From Bradyrhizobium sp. G127 (GTDB lineage Bacteria > Pseudomonadota > Alphaproteobacteria > Rhizobiales > Xanthobacteraceae): DNA of 64,000 nucleotides. Positions 50,491 to 60,078 of the stretch are shown one piece after another (position 1 is the first letter of the stretch; each line of letters opens with the position of its first letter). The position numbers and the translations under genes were made by a program. Under the pieces are notes generated by a model. The model saw only the letters and a program-made list of their open reading frames with translations. It ran no database searches and was not told where the DNA came from. The stretch covers positions 1-64,000 of the forward strand of contig NZ_JAKFGN010000002.1 of the NCBI RefSeq assembly GCF_021502575.1, given 5' to 3'.

Positions 50491-53400
50491 TCAGCCGCAT
50501 GACGGTTCGATCCCGGGTGAATGCCGCGCTGAGTCCGAATCCATCGCGTATGCTGCATCTTCCTCCACCGGCTTGCGTCCGAACCACGCGTAGAGCGCCG
50601 GCAGTACAAAAAGCGTCAGCAGCGTCGCGCTGATGAGGCCGCCGATCACGACGGTTGCAATCGGACGCTGCACTTCCGCACCGGTGCCCGTCGCCAGCGC
50701 CATCGGGACAAAGCCAAGCGACGCGACCAGCGCCGTCATGGCGACGGGGCGCAGCCGGGTGAGGGCGCCGTTAAAAATGGCTTCCGCTTTCTTCTGTCCC
50801 TTTGCCATGAGCTGCTTGATAGAGGTCAGCATCACCAGCCCATTGAGCACGGCGATTCCCGAGAGCGCGATGAACCCAACCGCGGCGGACACCGAGAACG
50901 GCATTCCCCGCAGCCACAGCGCAGCGACGCCGCCGGTGAGGGCAAGCGGAATGGCGCTAAACACGATCAGCGCATCGCGGGCGGTGCCGAGGGCGCTCGT
51001 CAGCAGCAGGAAGATCATCAGGAAGCACGCTGGCACGACAATCGATAGGCGTTGCCGGGCGGCTTGCAAATTTTCGAACTGGCCGCCCCATGTCATCCAG
51101 TAACCGGCCGGCAGCGTCACGCGGGCGTCGATCTGCGCGCGGGCTTCGTTCACCACGGCGGCAATGTCGCGGTCCCGAACATTGGCCGTGACGACGACGC
51201 GCCGCTTGCCGTTCTCGCGGCTGATCTGGTTGGGACCTTCGCTGATCCGGAATGTCGCCAGTTGTCCGAGTGGCACGGTCGCCGGCGTCGGTCCGGCCTG
51301 CGGCAGCAAGACCGGCAGGTTCTTGAGGGCGTTGAGATCGCCGCGGATGGTTTCCGGCAGCCGAACGACGATCTCGTAGCTGCGGTCGCCTTCGAAGATC
51401 GCGCCTGCGCTCCGTCCACCGATGGCGGTGCCGATCACGTCCTGAACCGAGGCGAGGCTCAGGCCGCGGCGCGCGATCTCCGCCTTGTTGACGCTGATAT
51501 CCAGCACCGACAGGCCGCCGGCCTGCTCGATCCTGACGTCGGTCGCACCCTTTGTCTTTCGCAAAGTGCCGGCGATCTGCTCCGCACTGCGCAGCAGCGG
51601 CGCAAAGTCGTCGCCGAACACCTTCACCGCCAGATCGCCGCGCACACCGGCCAGCAGTTCGTTGAAGCGCATCTGGATCGGCTGTGTGAACTCATAAGCA
51701 TTGCCGGGCAATTCGCGCACCGCGTCCGCGATCTGGTCCAGCAACGCGGCCTTGCCCAGCTTGGGATCGGGCCATTCATCCTGCGGCTTGAAGATAATGA
51801 AGGTGTCCGATGCGTTGGGCGGCATCGGATCGGCGGCAATCTCGGCGGTTCCGGTTTTCGAGAAAACATAAGCCACCTGCGGAAACCGGCTGATGGCTTT
51901 CTCGACGTCGAACTGCATCGCCTGCGATTGCGCGAGGCTGGTGCTGGGAATGCGCAGCGCGTGCATGGCCAGGTTCTTTTCATCCAGCGTCGGGATGAAC
52001 TCCTGACCCAGCCGGAAGAACAGCAGTAACGCTCCGAGAAACAGGACGACGCCAGCGGCAATGGCGCCCATCGGACGCTCGATGGTGCGCCGGAGAAGAG
52101 GAGCATACGATGTTTTGAGGCGATGCACCGTGCCGTTGTCGGCTTCCTTGACCCGGCCGGTCACGGCGATGGCGATCAACGCGGGCACGAATGTCAGTGA
52201 CAGCACGAAGGCCGCGGCGAGCGCGAGAATGACCGTCAGGGCCATCGGCTCGAACATTTTCCCCTCGACACCGCTGAAAGTCAGCAGCGGCACATAGACC
52301 AGAATGATGATCGCCTGGCCGTAGACGCTGGGGCCGATCATCTCCCTGGCCGCCGCCTTCACGGTTTCAAGGCGTTCGGACAGCGACAGCGTGCGGTCGG
52401 TTGCCGTCTGCCGCTCGGCGAGATGGCGAAGTGTGTTCTCTGTGATGATGACCGCGCCGTCGACGATGAGGCCGAAGTCCAGTGCGCCAAGACTCATCAG
52501 GTTGGCGCTGATCCGGCCCTGCAACATCCCCGCCGCCGTCATCAGCATGGCGAGCGGGATCACCAGCGCGGTAATCAGCGCCGCGCGGAAGTTGCCGAGC
52601 AGCAGGAACAGCACGGCGATGACGAGCAGGGCGCCTTCGCCGAGATTTTTGGCGACGGTCGCGATGGTCGCGTCCACCAGTTGCGTGCGGTTGAGAACGG
52701 TATCAACCTGAACGCCCACCGGGAGGTTGCGGCGGATGTCCTGCATTCTGGCGTCGACCGCGACGGCGACGGAGCGGCTGTTGCTGCCGATCAGCATCAG
52801 CGCCGTTCCGACCACGACTTCGCGTCCGTTGCGGCTGGCGCTGCCGGTCCGGATTTCGCCGCCGATCGCAACGTCCGCAATATCGCGAACGCGCACCGGC
52901 ACCGCGCCGCGTGTAATGATGGTGACGTCGCCGATGTCGGCGAGGTTCTCCAGCCGCCCGCCGGCGCGCACGGCGATCCCCTCGCCATTGCGGTCAATGG
53001 TGCTGGCGCCCCGGCTGATGTTGTTGGCCTCGATGGCGGTTACGACATCGCCAAACGACAGCCCGAGCGAGATCAGCTTCGCCGGATCGGGCTTCACCTG
53101 ATACTGCTTGACGTATCCGCCGATGGCATCGACGCCTGCCACGCCCGGGACGCTCCGGATCTGAGGCCGGATGATCCAGTCCTGCACGGTGCGCAGATAT
53201 GCGCCGCGCTCGATGTCCGTCCTGAGCCGTTCACCTTCTGCCGTCACGAACGTGCCGTCGTTCTGCCAGCCGGACTTGCTGTTACTGCTTTCGCCTTGCG
53301 GCCGCAGCGAGACCGTCCACATGTAGATTTCACCGAGGCCGGTCGACACCGGCCCCATCTTTGGATCGGCGCCGGGCGGCAGGCTGGACCGTAACTCGAT

Positions 53401-53742
53401 CAGCCGTTCGTTGATCTGCTGCCGCGCGAAATAGATGTCGGTCTTTTCAGCGAAGACTGCCGTCACCTGCGAAAAGCCGTTGCGGGACAATGAGCGGGTG
53501 CTTTCCAGTCCCGCGATGCCCGCCAGCGCCGTCTCGATGCGAAACGTCACCTGCTTTTCGATCTCCACCGGGGAGAGTGCCGGGGCCGTGGTATTGATCT
53601 GCACCTGCTTGTTGGTGATGTCGGGCACGGCGTCGATCGGCAATCGCAGCAGCGACCACAGGCCCAGCGCGGCGACACCGAGGCTGAGCAGAACAACGGT
53701 CCAGCGATGCCGGATGGAGAGATCGAGAACGTGGCTGATCAT
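50491..53742 (-). CDS. Heavy-metal RND efflux pump, CzcA/CusA type
   Basis: This 1083-residue inner-membrane transporter has 12 hydrophobic segments and two large periplasmic loops. The family start 'PIDAVPDITNKQVQINT' and the late 'RLRPVAMTALVASLGFVPMA' are diagnostic of the heavy-metal (HME) group. The metal (Co/Zn/Cd, Ni, or Cu/Ag) is not settled by sequence read by eye. It is 12 bases after the adaptor gene on the same strand. No outer-membrane channel gene is in the window. Confidence 0.9.
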   Translation of the reverse strand: MISHVLDLSIRHRWTVVLLSLGVAALGLWSLLRLPIDAVPDITNKQVQINTTAPALSPVEIEKQVTFRIETALAGIAGLESTRSLSRNGFSQVTAVFAEKTDIYFARQQINERLIELRSSLPPGADPKMGPVSTGLGEIYMWTVSLRPQGESSNSKSGWQNDGTFVTAEGERLRTDIERGAYLRTVQDWIIRPQIRSVPGVAGVDAIGGYVKQYQVKPDPAKLISLGLSFGDVVTAIEANNISRGASTIDRNGEGIAVRAGGRLENLADIGDVTIITRGAVPVRVRDIADVAIGGEIRTGSASRNGREVVVGTALMLIGSNSRSVAVAVDARMQDIRRNLPVGVQVDTVLNRTQLVDATIATVAKNLGEGALLVIAVLFLLLGNFRAALITALVIPLAMLMTAAGMLQGRISANLMSLGALDFGLIVDGAVIITENTLRHLAERQTATDRTLSLSERLETVKAAAREMIGPSVYGQAIIILVYVPLLTFSGVEGKMFEPMALTVILALAAAFVLSLTFVPALIAIAVTGRVKEADNGTVHRLKTSYAPLLRRTIERPMGAIAAGVVLFLGALLLFFRLGQEFIPTLDEKNLAMHALRIPSTSLAQSQAMQFDVEKAISRFPQVAYVFSKTGTAEIAADPMPPNASDTFIIFKPQDEWPDPKLGKAALLDQIADAVRELPGNAYEFTQPIQMRFNELLAGVRGDLAVKVFGDDFAPLLRSAEQIAGTLRKTKGATDVRIEQAGGLSVLDISVNKAEIARRGLSLASVQDVIGTAIGGRSAGAIFEGDRSYEIVVRLPETIRGDLNALKNLPVLLPQAGPTPATVPLGQLATFRISEGPNQISRENGKRRVVVTANVRDRDIAAVVNEARAQIDARVTLPAGYWMTWGGQFENLQAARQRLSIVVPACFLMIFLLLTSALGTARDALIVFSAIPLALTGGVAALWLRGMPFSVSAAVGFIALSGIAVLNGLVMLTSIKQLMAKGQKKAEAIFNGALTRLRPVAMTALVASLGFVPMALATGTGAEVQRPIATVVIGGLISATLLTLFVLPALYAWFGRKPVEEDAAYAMDSDSARHSPGIEPSCG

Positions 53743-53753
53743 ATCTGGCGGCC

Positions 53754-54938
53754 TTAATGCTGATGCTCGGCAGCGTACTTGCCGAGATCGGCCTTCAGAA
53801 CGAACGTGTTGGCAGTCGCGATCGGTTCGCCCGCGGAAAGCCCGGACGTCACTTCAAATGAGTTGCTGTCCTCGCGGCCGGTGACGATGATGCGTAGCGT
53901 GAAGCCGTCCGACGTGCGCATGAAAACCACGCTTTGACCATCGATGCTCTGCACGGCGGTTTTCGGCACCACCACGCCGGCCTGAATTTGCCCGAATGGA
54001 ATTTCCGCGGTGACGAATGTTCCGGGCCGCAGGATGTGCGACGGATTGTCGACCGAGGCCACCACACGCGCCGAGCGGGTGTCCTTGTCGAGCAAGGGAC
54101 TCACGAACATGATGATCGCGGGCAAGGGAGCAGAACCGGCGCCGGTTGAGACAGTGATCTGCTGGCCCTGGCTGACGGCGGCGAGGTCCGCGGCCTGTAG
54201 TGACAGTTCGGCCCACACCACGCTGGAATCGACGATCACGAACAGTTCGCTTTCCTGCCCCTCGCGTCCGACCAGCGATCCGAGATCGACGCGGCGCTCC
54301 GCGATGCGCCCGCTCATGGGCGCGCGCAGTTCCTGCAACCGCAGGCTTTCGACTGGTTGCTGCGGGAGCACGGCGATCTGGTCGCCGGTCAGGCCAAGCG
54401 CGAAAAGTTTCTGGCGCGCGACGTCGAACTTGATCCGCACGTCTTCGAACGCGGTTTTCGCACGCAGGTAATCGTTCTCGCTGCTCACCTTGGACTCGAA
54501 CAGGCTTTTCGACCGGCTGAACAACGTGTCCTGAAGGTCGAGGGCGACCTTGGCGGCGAGATACTGGCTCTTGGCGTCGGCGACTTCCCGGCTTTCGATG
54601 ATCGCGAGAACGTCGCCTTCGCGGACGTCGTCGCCCAGCCGCTTGCGTAGTTCGGCGACGGTGCCGAGCAACCTGACGGAAACCTTGGCGATGCGTTCGC
54701 CGCTCGGCACGATCGTACCCGGCACGACGATGTGTTTGCTGATGAGGCCGCCGCGAACGTCCTGAATCGCGAAATTGCCCGCTGCAATCTGGCGCTCGTT
54801 GAGCTTAACAACGGCTTCATCCGGATGCGCGCCCTGTTTCTGCGGCGCAGGCGCGTCATGCGCGAAGGTCAGGGTGAGGAAATGTGCCGCGATCACGCCG
54901 AGAGCGCCCGCCGCAACAAGCAGTCGAAGTTCGGTCAT
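53754..54938 (-). CDS. RND periplasmic adaptor, CzcB type
   Basis: This 394-residue membrane-fusion protein has an N-terminal anchor or signal ('LLVAAGALGVIAAHFL'), then barrel-sandwich and helical hairpin domains ('YLAAKVALDLQDTLFSRSKSLF') and the HlyD_D23-like region 'RAPMSGRIAERRV'. The His-rich C-terminal end 'YAAEHQH' may touch metal. It couples the pump to an outer-membrane channel supplied from elsewhere. Confidence 0.89.
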   Translation of the reverse strand: MTELRLLVAAGALGVIAAHFLTLTFAHDAPAPQKQGAHPDEAVVKLNERQIAAGNFAIQDVRGGLISKHIVVPGTIVPSGERIAKVSVRLLGTVAELRKRLGDDVREGDVLAIIESREVADAKSQYLAAKVALDLQDTLFSRSKSLFESKVSSENDYLRAKTAFEDVRIKFDVARQKLFALGLTGDQIAVLPQQPVESLRLQELRAPMSGRIAERRVDLGSLVGREGQESELFVIVDSSVVWAELSLQAADLAAVSQGQQITVSTGAGSAPLPAIIMFVSPLLDKDTRSARVVASVDNPSHILRPGTFVTAEIPFGQIQAGVVVPKTAVQSIDGQSVVFMRTSDGFTLRIIVTGREDSNSFEVTSGLSAGEPIATANTFVLKADLGKYAAEHQH

Positions 54939-55082
54939 CGTTGAAATCCCGCGAGCGCTCAGGCTCGTACCATTGCCGGGCCTGTGAATCCCGGTGTCTG
55001 CGATTTAAAATGGATGCAGGCAGGCGCGTCGCGCAGCCTCATGGCTCTGGACGTGCCGACGGGCCGTTAAGGCCGTGTCAGC

Positions 55083-55448
55083 TCAGGCGCGGGGTGGTTT
55101 GAAAAGCGGCAGGCCGGCGAGAGACGCCAGCGTCTGCTCACGGCCGAGGGGAGGCGCGTGATGGCTCACGTCCGCTGGAATCTGCACCACAAAGGTCGTT
55201 TGTCCGGTGACGTGGCTCAGGCAATGCCCGCAATGCATCGGCATCTTGTGATCCGGCGCGTCGGGCGGCGTTGTCCCGTCGAAGTCCATCGCTACGACCG
55301 TAGCGTTCGACCCGGCAAGGGCCGGTTCACAGTTGGCGCAATGGATCAGCGATGCCAGCAGGCCGAGCATCAGCGCCAGCACGAGCGACAGGCGGCGGCC
55401 GCCCGTTCCCGCGCCGATCACAGCACTGATGTTCGCACCGTTGGTCAT
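55083..55448 (-). CDS. DUF2946-like exported protein
   Basis: This 121-residue protein has one hydrophobic N-terminal segment ('LSLVLALMLGLLASLIHC') and a Cys/His-rich centre 'HKMPMHCGHCLSH'. The layout fits the DUF2946 family, which is often beside metal-transport genes and may bind metal on the periplasmic side. It is between the CDF and the adaptor gene on the same strand. The function is not known. Confidence 0.7.
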   Translation of the reverse strand: MTNGANISAVIGAGTGGRRLSLVLALMLGLLASLIHCANCEPALAGSNATVVAMDFDGTTPPDAPDHKMPMHCGHCLSHVTGQTTFVVQIPADVSHHAPPLGREQTLASLAGLPLFKPPRA

Positions 55449-55489
55449 ATCGTATCAGTAGATTTTCCGTGCGCCCTTTTCAAGGCCGG

Positions 55490-56476
55490 TCAAACCGCGT
55501 GTCTCTTCGCCAGTTCACATCCCGATACCGGGCTGGTTACGATCTGGATGGTGGTATGATGGATGTTGAACTTCTCATCCAGGTGATGCGTGGCCTGAAG
55601 CAGGAATGCATCGCCCGGATGGCCGGCGGGCATCACCAGATGACAGGTCAGCGCTGCTTCCGTCGTGCTCATCGGCCAAATGTGCAGGTCACAAACCTGG
55701 GTGACGCCCGGCTGGGTTTCGAGATACTGGCGGACCGCAACCGGATCGATATTTGCCGGCACCGCATCCAGCGACATGGCGGTGCTGTCGCGCAGCAGTC
55801 CCCATGTGCCCCAGACGATGACGGCCACGATCACGAGACTGGTGGCCGGATCGAGCCACAGCCAGCCTGTGAACATGATGACGAGTGCTGCGATGACGAC
55901 ACCGGCCGACACCGCGGCGTCGGCCGCCATGTGCAGGTAGGCGCCGCGGATGTTGAGATCGTCCTTGCTGCCAGATGCGAACAGCCACGCGGTAAATCCG
56001 TTGACGGCGATGCCGATGGCGGCGACGACCATTACAGTCGTCTCGGCGACCGGCTCTGGATTCAGCAATCGCAGGATCGCTTCCCAGCCGATGGCGCCGA
56101 CGGCGATCAGCAGGAACACCGCATTGAACAGCGCCGCCAGGATCGATGAGCCGCGCAGGCCGTAAGTGTAGCGCGGCGAGGCCGGACGCTTCGACAGGAT
56201 GACGGCAATCCACGCCACCACCAGTCCCAGCACGTCGGACAGGTTGTGTCCGGCATCGGCGATCAGGGCCGTGGAGTTGCTGGTGTAGCCGTAGATCGCC
56301 TCGATGATGACGAATCCCATATTGAGCGCGATACCGACCGCAAAGGCCGGGCCGAAGTTCGCCGGCGTATGAACGTGCCCGCCCGGTCCATGGGAATCAG
56401 CGCGGTCACCGTGCTCATGGTCACCGTGCTGATGATCCGGAGCATGGTCGTGCGAGTGGGAATGCGAGTGGGTCAT
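55490..56476 (-). CDS. Cation diffusion facilitator, DmeF-like
   Basis: With ATG 56476 the protein is 328 residues. The N-terminus is His-rich ('HSHSHSHDHAPDHQHGDHEH'), followed by six hydrophobic segments with metal-site motifs 'ADAGHNLSDV' (HxxxD) and 'HMAADAAVS', then a cytoplasmic domain. Cobalt/nickel or zinc export from the cytoplasm is likely; the DmeF name is by form only. It heads the metal-resistance set CDF - DUF2946 - adaptor - pump. Confidence 0.87.
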   Translation of the reverse strand: MTHSHSHSHDHAPDHQHGDHEHGDRADSHGPGGHVHTPANFGPAFAVGIALNMGFVIIEAIYGYTSNSTALIADAGHNLSDVLGLVVAWIAVILSKRPASPRYTYGLRGSSILAALFNAVFLLIAVGAIGWEAILRLLNPEPVAETTVMVVAAIGIAVNGFTAWLFASGSKDDLNIRGAYLHMAADAAVSAGVVIAALVIMFTGWLWLDPATSLVIVAVIVWGTWGLLRDSTAMSLDAVPANIDPVAVRQYLETQPGVTQVCDLHIWPMSTTEAALTCHLVMPAGHPGDAFLLQATHHLDEKFNIHHTTIQIVTSPVSGCELAKRHAV

Positions 56477-56575
56477 GCGGCTTCCGGACGGCTGATCCCT
56501 CAAGGGCTCAGGTGCTGCATGCGATATGCGTCATCCGGAAAGTGAATACTATCACAGCCGGAACAGGGAACGCGG

Positions 56576-57451
56576 CTATTGCGGTGGCTGCACGTCGGCA
56601 ACCGCGCGCGAGCGGGACACGGTGGTCGCGATGTTGTCGGCAAGCAAACGGGCGAGGCAGGAATAGCCCCAGTCGTTCATGTGCAGGCCGTCGGCGGTGA
56701 TGAAGCGGTCGAATGCAATGGCTTCATCTTCGTGCCAATGCCGCATGGCCACGTAGCGCCGAAACAGCGGAACGTGCGCCTGCTTGGCGACATAGGCGAT
56801 CAGTCCGACCATGTCGTTGACGGCCGGCTTGGCGTTGACGCGCGGCGCAAACTGCGGATCGATCAGCAGCACGTCGGCTCCGGCTTTCCGGATGCGAGAA
56901 ATTCCGGCTTGCAACAATTCGCCGGTCGCCGGGATGCTGCCGTCGCGCAAAAGAGTATTGGTGCCGAGCTGCCAAATCACCAGATCCGGCTTGACGCCGA
57001 GAATCTCATCCATCCGCGCCATCATGTCGGCGGCGTCTTCGCCGTTGACGCCGCGATTGAGCACTGTGATCGGTGCGCCGGGAAATCTCTGGCGCAGTTC
57101 GCGCTCAAGGCGGCTGGGATATGAATAGGCGGGTGAACTCGCTCCCGATCCACCGGTCGACGACGAACCGACCGCGACGATTGTCACAGGTGTGTGCGCA
57201 TCGAGCCGCTTGGCAACCCGGGCGATCGGCGCGTCGAGTTGCGCGAGGGATTTGGATTTCAGGCAGGGCTGCGCCTTGAACACCGCATTCAGATCGTCGG
57301 ATGCGGTAACGCTTGTGGCTGCGCCGCTGTTTGCCTGCTCGGCGCGCGAGACTGTCGGCCACAGGACGATGGCGGACAGCCCGAACGCAAGCGCGCTGAA
57401 AGTCGCTGCGAAAGTCGATGCAGTATTGAGGCGGCGAGAAAGGCGAAGCAT
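56576..57451 (-). CDS. Exported SGNH/GDSL hydrolase
   Basis: This 291-residue protein has a signal peptide (to about 'SRAEQ', residue 38). The SGNH blocks are 'VAVGSSSTGG' (Ser), 'LNRGVNGED' (Gly), 'WQLGTNTLL' (Asn) and 'DGLHMNDWG' (Asp-His). It is probably a periplasmic esterase or acetyl-transfer-reverse enzyme; the ester is not known. It stands alone; the 209-base gap to marC at 57661 shows no clear feature. Confidence 0.87.
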   Translation of the reverse strand: MLRLSRRLNTASTFAATFSALAFGLSAIVLWPTVSRAEQANSGAATSVTASDDLNAVFKAQPCLKSKSLAQLDAPIARVAKRLDAHTPVTIVAVGSSSTGGSGASSPAYSYPSRLERELRQRFPGAPITVLNRGVNGEDAADMMARMDEILGVKPDLVIWQLGTNTLLRDGSIPATGELLQAGISRIRKAGADVLLIDPQFAPRVNAKPAVNDMVGLIAYVAKQAHVPLFRRYVAMRHWHEDEAIAFDRFITADGLHMNDWGYSCLARLLADNIATTVSRSRAVADVQPPQ

Positions 57452-57660
57452 CAGGTGCAGACCTTGGCGTGGCGGCCATCAGAGGTCCGCGGTGCTCAAT
57501 ACCTAGCGAAAAACACCGCCTGATTCAATGCATCCTTCGCCTCAGGGAACTCATACTTAATGAAATTTGATTGCAAAATCCAAACGTTAAGGGGGCATTT
57601 ATGCTGTTGCACCGCAAAACCGCGTGAGGCGGCGGAGAACTCGCATTCTTCCGTCGCGCC

Positions 57661-58314
57661 TCAGACAGTTGGAGCGATCAGCACGCTCGCCCCGTTCCAG
57701 ATGATCTGGATGCCGATGCAGAACAGAATGAAGGCCGACAATCGCATCAGAACATCCGTCCCGCGCGCGCCGAGAAAAAGAATGATGCGATCGGCGAAGC
57801 GGTAGCTGACGAAGACTGTGACGGCGATTGCGGCGAGGCCTGCCACGGCTGCGCCCCCGAGAACGGCAAGTTGGGTCAGGTCGGCCGACGGCGTCGGCCG
57901 CTGGCTGCCCAAGGTGACTGCGACGGAAATCGAGCCGGGGCCGACGGTCAACGGCATGGTCAGAGGATAGAACGCATCGACGGCAGGCCCGGTATCGCCG
58001 ACTTTTGCGCGATCCGCTTCGGGCTCCTCCGGCGCATGAAGCAGACGCCATCCGAAGGTCGCCACCACAAGCCCGCCGGCAATGCGCACGACGGGCAGGG
58101 TGATTCCGAAGAATTCAAGAACGTGCGAGCCAATGAACAGCGAGCCGAGCAGCAGGAAGAAGCTGTTGCGCGCGACGCTTCGCGCCAGAACGCTGCGTTC
58201 GGCCGAGCTGCGGCCGCGGGTCATGCGGAGGAAAAGAGGCGCACTGCCGATCGGATTGACGATCGGAAACAGCGCGGCATAGACCAGCAGAAATGCGTTG
58301 AGGATATTTTGCAT
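57661..58314 (-). CDS. MarC family membrane protein
   Basis: This 217-residue protein has six hydrophobic segments and the MarC pattern 'ALFPIVNPIGSAPLFL' and 'PLTMPLTVGPGSISV'. The family was named for a supposed drug-resistance link that was not confirmed; the role is unknown. The start is ATG 58314. Confidence 0.88.
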   Translation of the reverse strand: MQNILNAFLLVYAALFPIVNPIGSAPLFLRMTRGRSSAERSVLARSVARNSFFLLLGSLFIGSHVLEFFGITLPVVRIAGGLVVATFGWRLLHAPEEPEADRAKVGDTGPAVDAFYPLTMPLTVGPGSISVAVTLGSQRPTPSADLTQLAVLGGAAVAGLAAIAVTVFVSYRFADRIILFLGARGTDVLMRLSAFILFCIGIQIIWNGASVLIAPTV

Positions 58315-58472
58315 GACGTCCGTCCCGACGGCCTTTGTTCAATGCCCGACTTCGAACAGAGATCGCCGGGGTTTGCAACTCAAGACGACAACCTGAACGG
58401 CTGCCCGCCATGAAACGCTCGTCTTCCAGGATCGCCCTTGCTACCGTTGCGCCGGGTTACCACGGGCGATTC

Positions 58473-58796
58473 ATGTTGCGCACACCAATCCTGATTTCTG
58501 TGGCGGCACTGGCAGGTGTTCCATGCTCCGCTTTGCATGCGGAGCCGGTGCCTGTCGTCTGCACCATTCTGCCGGGCGGCGAGGCGGCGAGCGTTTTGTT
58601 GACCAACCCCCTCAATTACACCGCCTCATGTCAGGCGAACTGCAAATTCTCGACCGCGGTATACGATGACAATCCGCAAATCATCTGCGCTAAGCCTGTG
58701 CCCGCCGGCAAGCAGGTCGAGATGTGCATCCTCAAGGCTGCGGGCAACAAGTTGCTAAAGCTGGTGGAAGGCACGGCGGACTGCAAAAGGCCCTGA
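58473..58796 (+). CDS. Small exported Cys-containing protein
   Basis: The ATG at 58473 gives 107 residues with a clean signal peptide ending at 'ALHA' (residue 23). An earlier ATG at 58410 would add a 21-residue basic extension. The mature part has six cysteines ('VCTILPGG', 'SCQANCKFS', 'IICAKP', 'MCILKA', 'DCKRP'), which suggests disulfides. No family is recognised. A strong terminator follows 31 bases after the stop. Confidence 0.7.
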   Translation: MLRTPILISVAALAGVPCSALHAEPVPVVCTILPGGEAASVLLTNPLNYTASCQANCKFSTAVYDDNPQIICAKPVPAGKQVEMCILKAAGNKLLKLVEGTADCKRP

Positions 58797-58826
58797 GCGT
58801 CCTGCGACGGCGATTATGCCCTCATA

Positions 58827-58852
58827 AAAAGCCCCGCGCGAGCGGGGCTTTT
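58827..58852. terminator. Rho-independent terminator
   Basis: AAAAGCCCCG (58827-58836) and CGGGGCTTTT (58843-58852) form a perfect 10-base stem with loop CGCGAG. It works for the exported protein on the plus strand and the small membrane protein on the minus strand. Confidence 0.9.
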
Positions 58853-58865
58853 ATTTACATTTCGA

Positions 58866-58946
58866 TCAGCGGCCGAAGAACAGCCAGAGCAATATGATCA
58901 CCGGGATCGGCACGCCCAGCAGCCACAACAGAATTCCGCGTCCCAT
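58866..58946 (-). CDS. 26-residue membrane mini-protein
   Basis: The sequence starts MGRGILLWLLGVPI and ends in FFGR, nearly all hydrophobic: a single membrane segment bordered by arginine. The ATG at 58946 has GGAGAGG about five bases upstream, and the stop lies 13 bases from a bidirectional terminator that fits its direction, which together support a real gene. It is too short for standard gene callers. Function unknown; similar tiny proteins bind or tune larger membrane complexes. Confidence 0.65.
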   Translation of the reverse strand: MGRGILLWLLGVPIPVIILLWLFFGR

Positions 58947-59043
58947 CTTCCTCTCCATTCCATCGTTGCGATGATACGGAGAACGTCCGGCCCATGCGGT
59001 TGTTCCGGTCAATTGGACACAGGTTCGGCGGCGATTGCGCTGC

Positions 59044-59493
59044 TCACCAGTGTCCGGTGTTCGGCATTGAACTCCACGGTTCTTTCGGTGCTAGCGCATC
59101 GCCCTTCTGCAAGAGTTCGATGGAGTGCAGATCGGGCGAGCGGATGAAGGCCATCTGCCCGTCGCGAGGCGGGCGGTTGATCGTGATGCCGAGCTTCATC
59201 AGCCGATCGCAGGTAGCGTAGATGTCATCGACTTCGTAGGCGAGGTGACCGAAGTAGCGGTCTTCGCCGTAGGTTTCTTCATCCCAGTTATAGGTGAGTT
59301 CGACGAGTGGCGCGCCCCGGCCCTTGACCTGTTTAAGCAGGGACTCGTCCTCGGGCGCGCACAAAAACACCAGGGTAAAGCGCCCTTTCTCACTTTCGGT
59401 GCGGCGCACCTCCTTCAGTCCAAGCGCATCGCTGTAGAATTTCAAGGCCACGTCCAGATTGCGGACGCGGAGCATGGTGTGCAGATAGCGCAT
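59044..59493 (-). CDS. gloA: Glyoxalase I (lactoylglutathione lyase) family protein
   Basis: With ATG 59493 (AAGGA upstream) the protein is 149 residues. It is a VOC-fold protein close to glyoxalase I: 'MRYLHTMLRVRNLDVALKFY', 'FGHLAYEVDDIYATCDRLM' and the metal Glu in 'IRSPDLHSIELLQKG' are present. It probably converts the methylglyoxal-glutathione adduct. An extra 20-residue tail follows the domain. Confidence 0.88.
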   Translation of the reverse strand: MRYLHTMLRVRNLDVALKFYSDALGLKEVRRTESEKGRFTLVFLCAPEDESLLKQVKGRGAPLVELTYNWDEETYGEDRYFGHLAYEVDDIYATCDRLMKLGITINRPPRDGQMAFIRSPDLHSIELLQKGDALAPKEPWSSMPNTGHW

Positions 59494-59606
59494 ATTTTCT
59501 TGTCCTTTTGAGAACCGAACCGGCACTGGATAGCAGAAAATATGCTGGGGTGCAGGCCTTCGGGATCAATCTTGATTGAAAGCCAGCTCCGATGCCGCCG
59601 GCGCCG

Positions 59607-59828
59607 TTAGTGTACCCGCTCGGGCTCGATCGCGGAGCGATAGACTTCGCCTCGCTCGTCGCTGACCACAATGGCCCAGCCTCCGCCCAGCAGTGCGGGC
59701 TCTTCGACCGCAAGGCGGCGGGTCAGCAAATCCGCCACCTCCGTCGCCTGAACGGCGTCGTCATACTCCTGACCGCCGAGATCGGAGCTGGATGTCGCAT
59801 CGACCAGATGGAAACTGAAAACAGGCAT
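59607..59828 (-). CDS. DUF6894-like small protein
   Basis: This 73-residue protein ('MPVFSFHLVDATSSSDLGGQ...') starts at ATG 59828 with AGGAG seven bases upstream. The pattern (F-x-F, D-x-x-G, 'DDAVQATEVADLLTRRL') fits the DUF6894 family common in rhizobia, of unknown role. It is followed upstream on the same strand by a 52-residue gene. Confidence 0.7.
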   Translation of the reverse strand: MPVFSFHLVDATSSSDLGGQEYDDAVQATEVADLLTRRLAVEEPALLGGGWAIVVSDERGEVYRSAIEPERVH

Positions 59829-59919
59829 TTCGGTTCTCCTCACGAAATCCCCGCCATCGGCCGAAGCGCATGACGGGGTTTTCGGTTTTCGTTCCTTGCC
59901 GCTGATGGATTTCTTTCGG

Positions 59920-60078
59920 CTAGGAGTCTTCCTTTGTGATCTCGCGAATTTCATAGCCTTCGTCCAGCGCGGACGTCTGGCTGTCGGCAATTCCAGCCTT
60001 GATCGCATCGCGATAAGCCGAGGCCCTGTTGGGATAAGGTCGGCTCACCCGCGCGTGCTCGTAAAATACGGCCCACAT
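59920..60078 (-). CDS. 52-residue hypothetical protein
   Basis: The ATG at 60078 has AAGGAGAG six bases upstream, one of the best ribosome binding sites in the window. The peptide begins 'MWAVFYEHARVSRPYPNRAS' and ends in 'EIREITKEDS'; it is acidic at the C-terminus and has no membrane segment. No family is recognised. It lies 91 bases upstream of the DUF6894 gene and may share a transcript. Confidence 0.6.
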   Translation of the reverse strand: MWAVFYEHARVSRPYPNRASAYRDAIKAGIADSQTSALDEGYEIREITKEDS

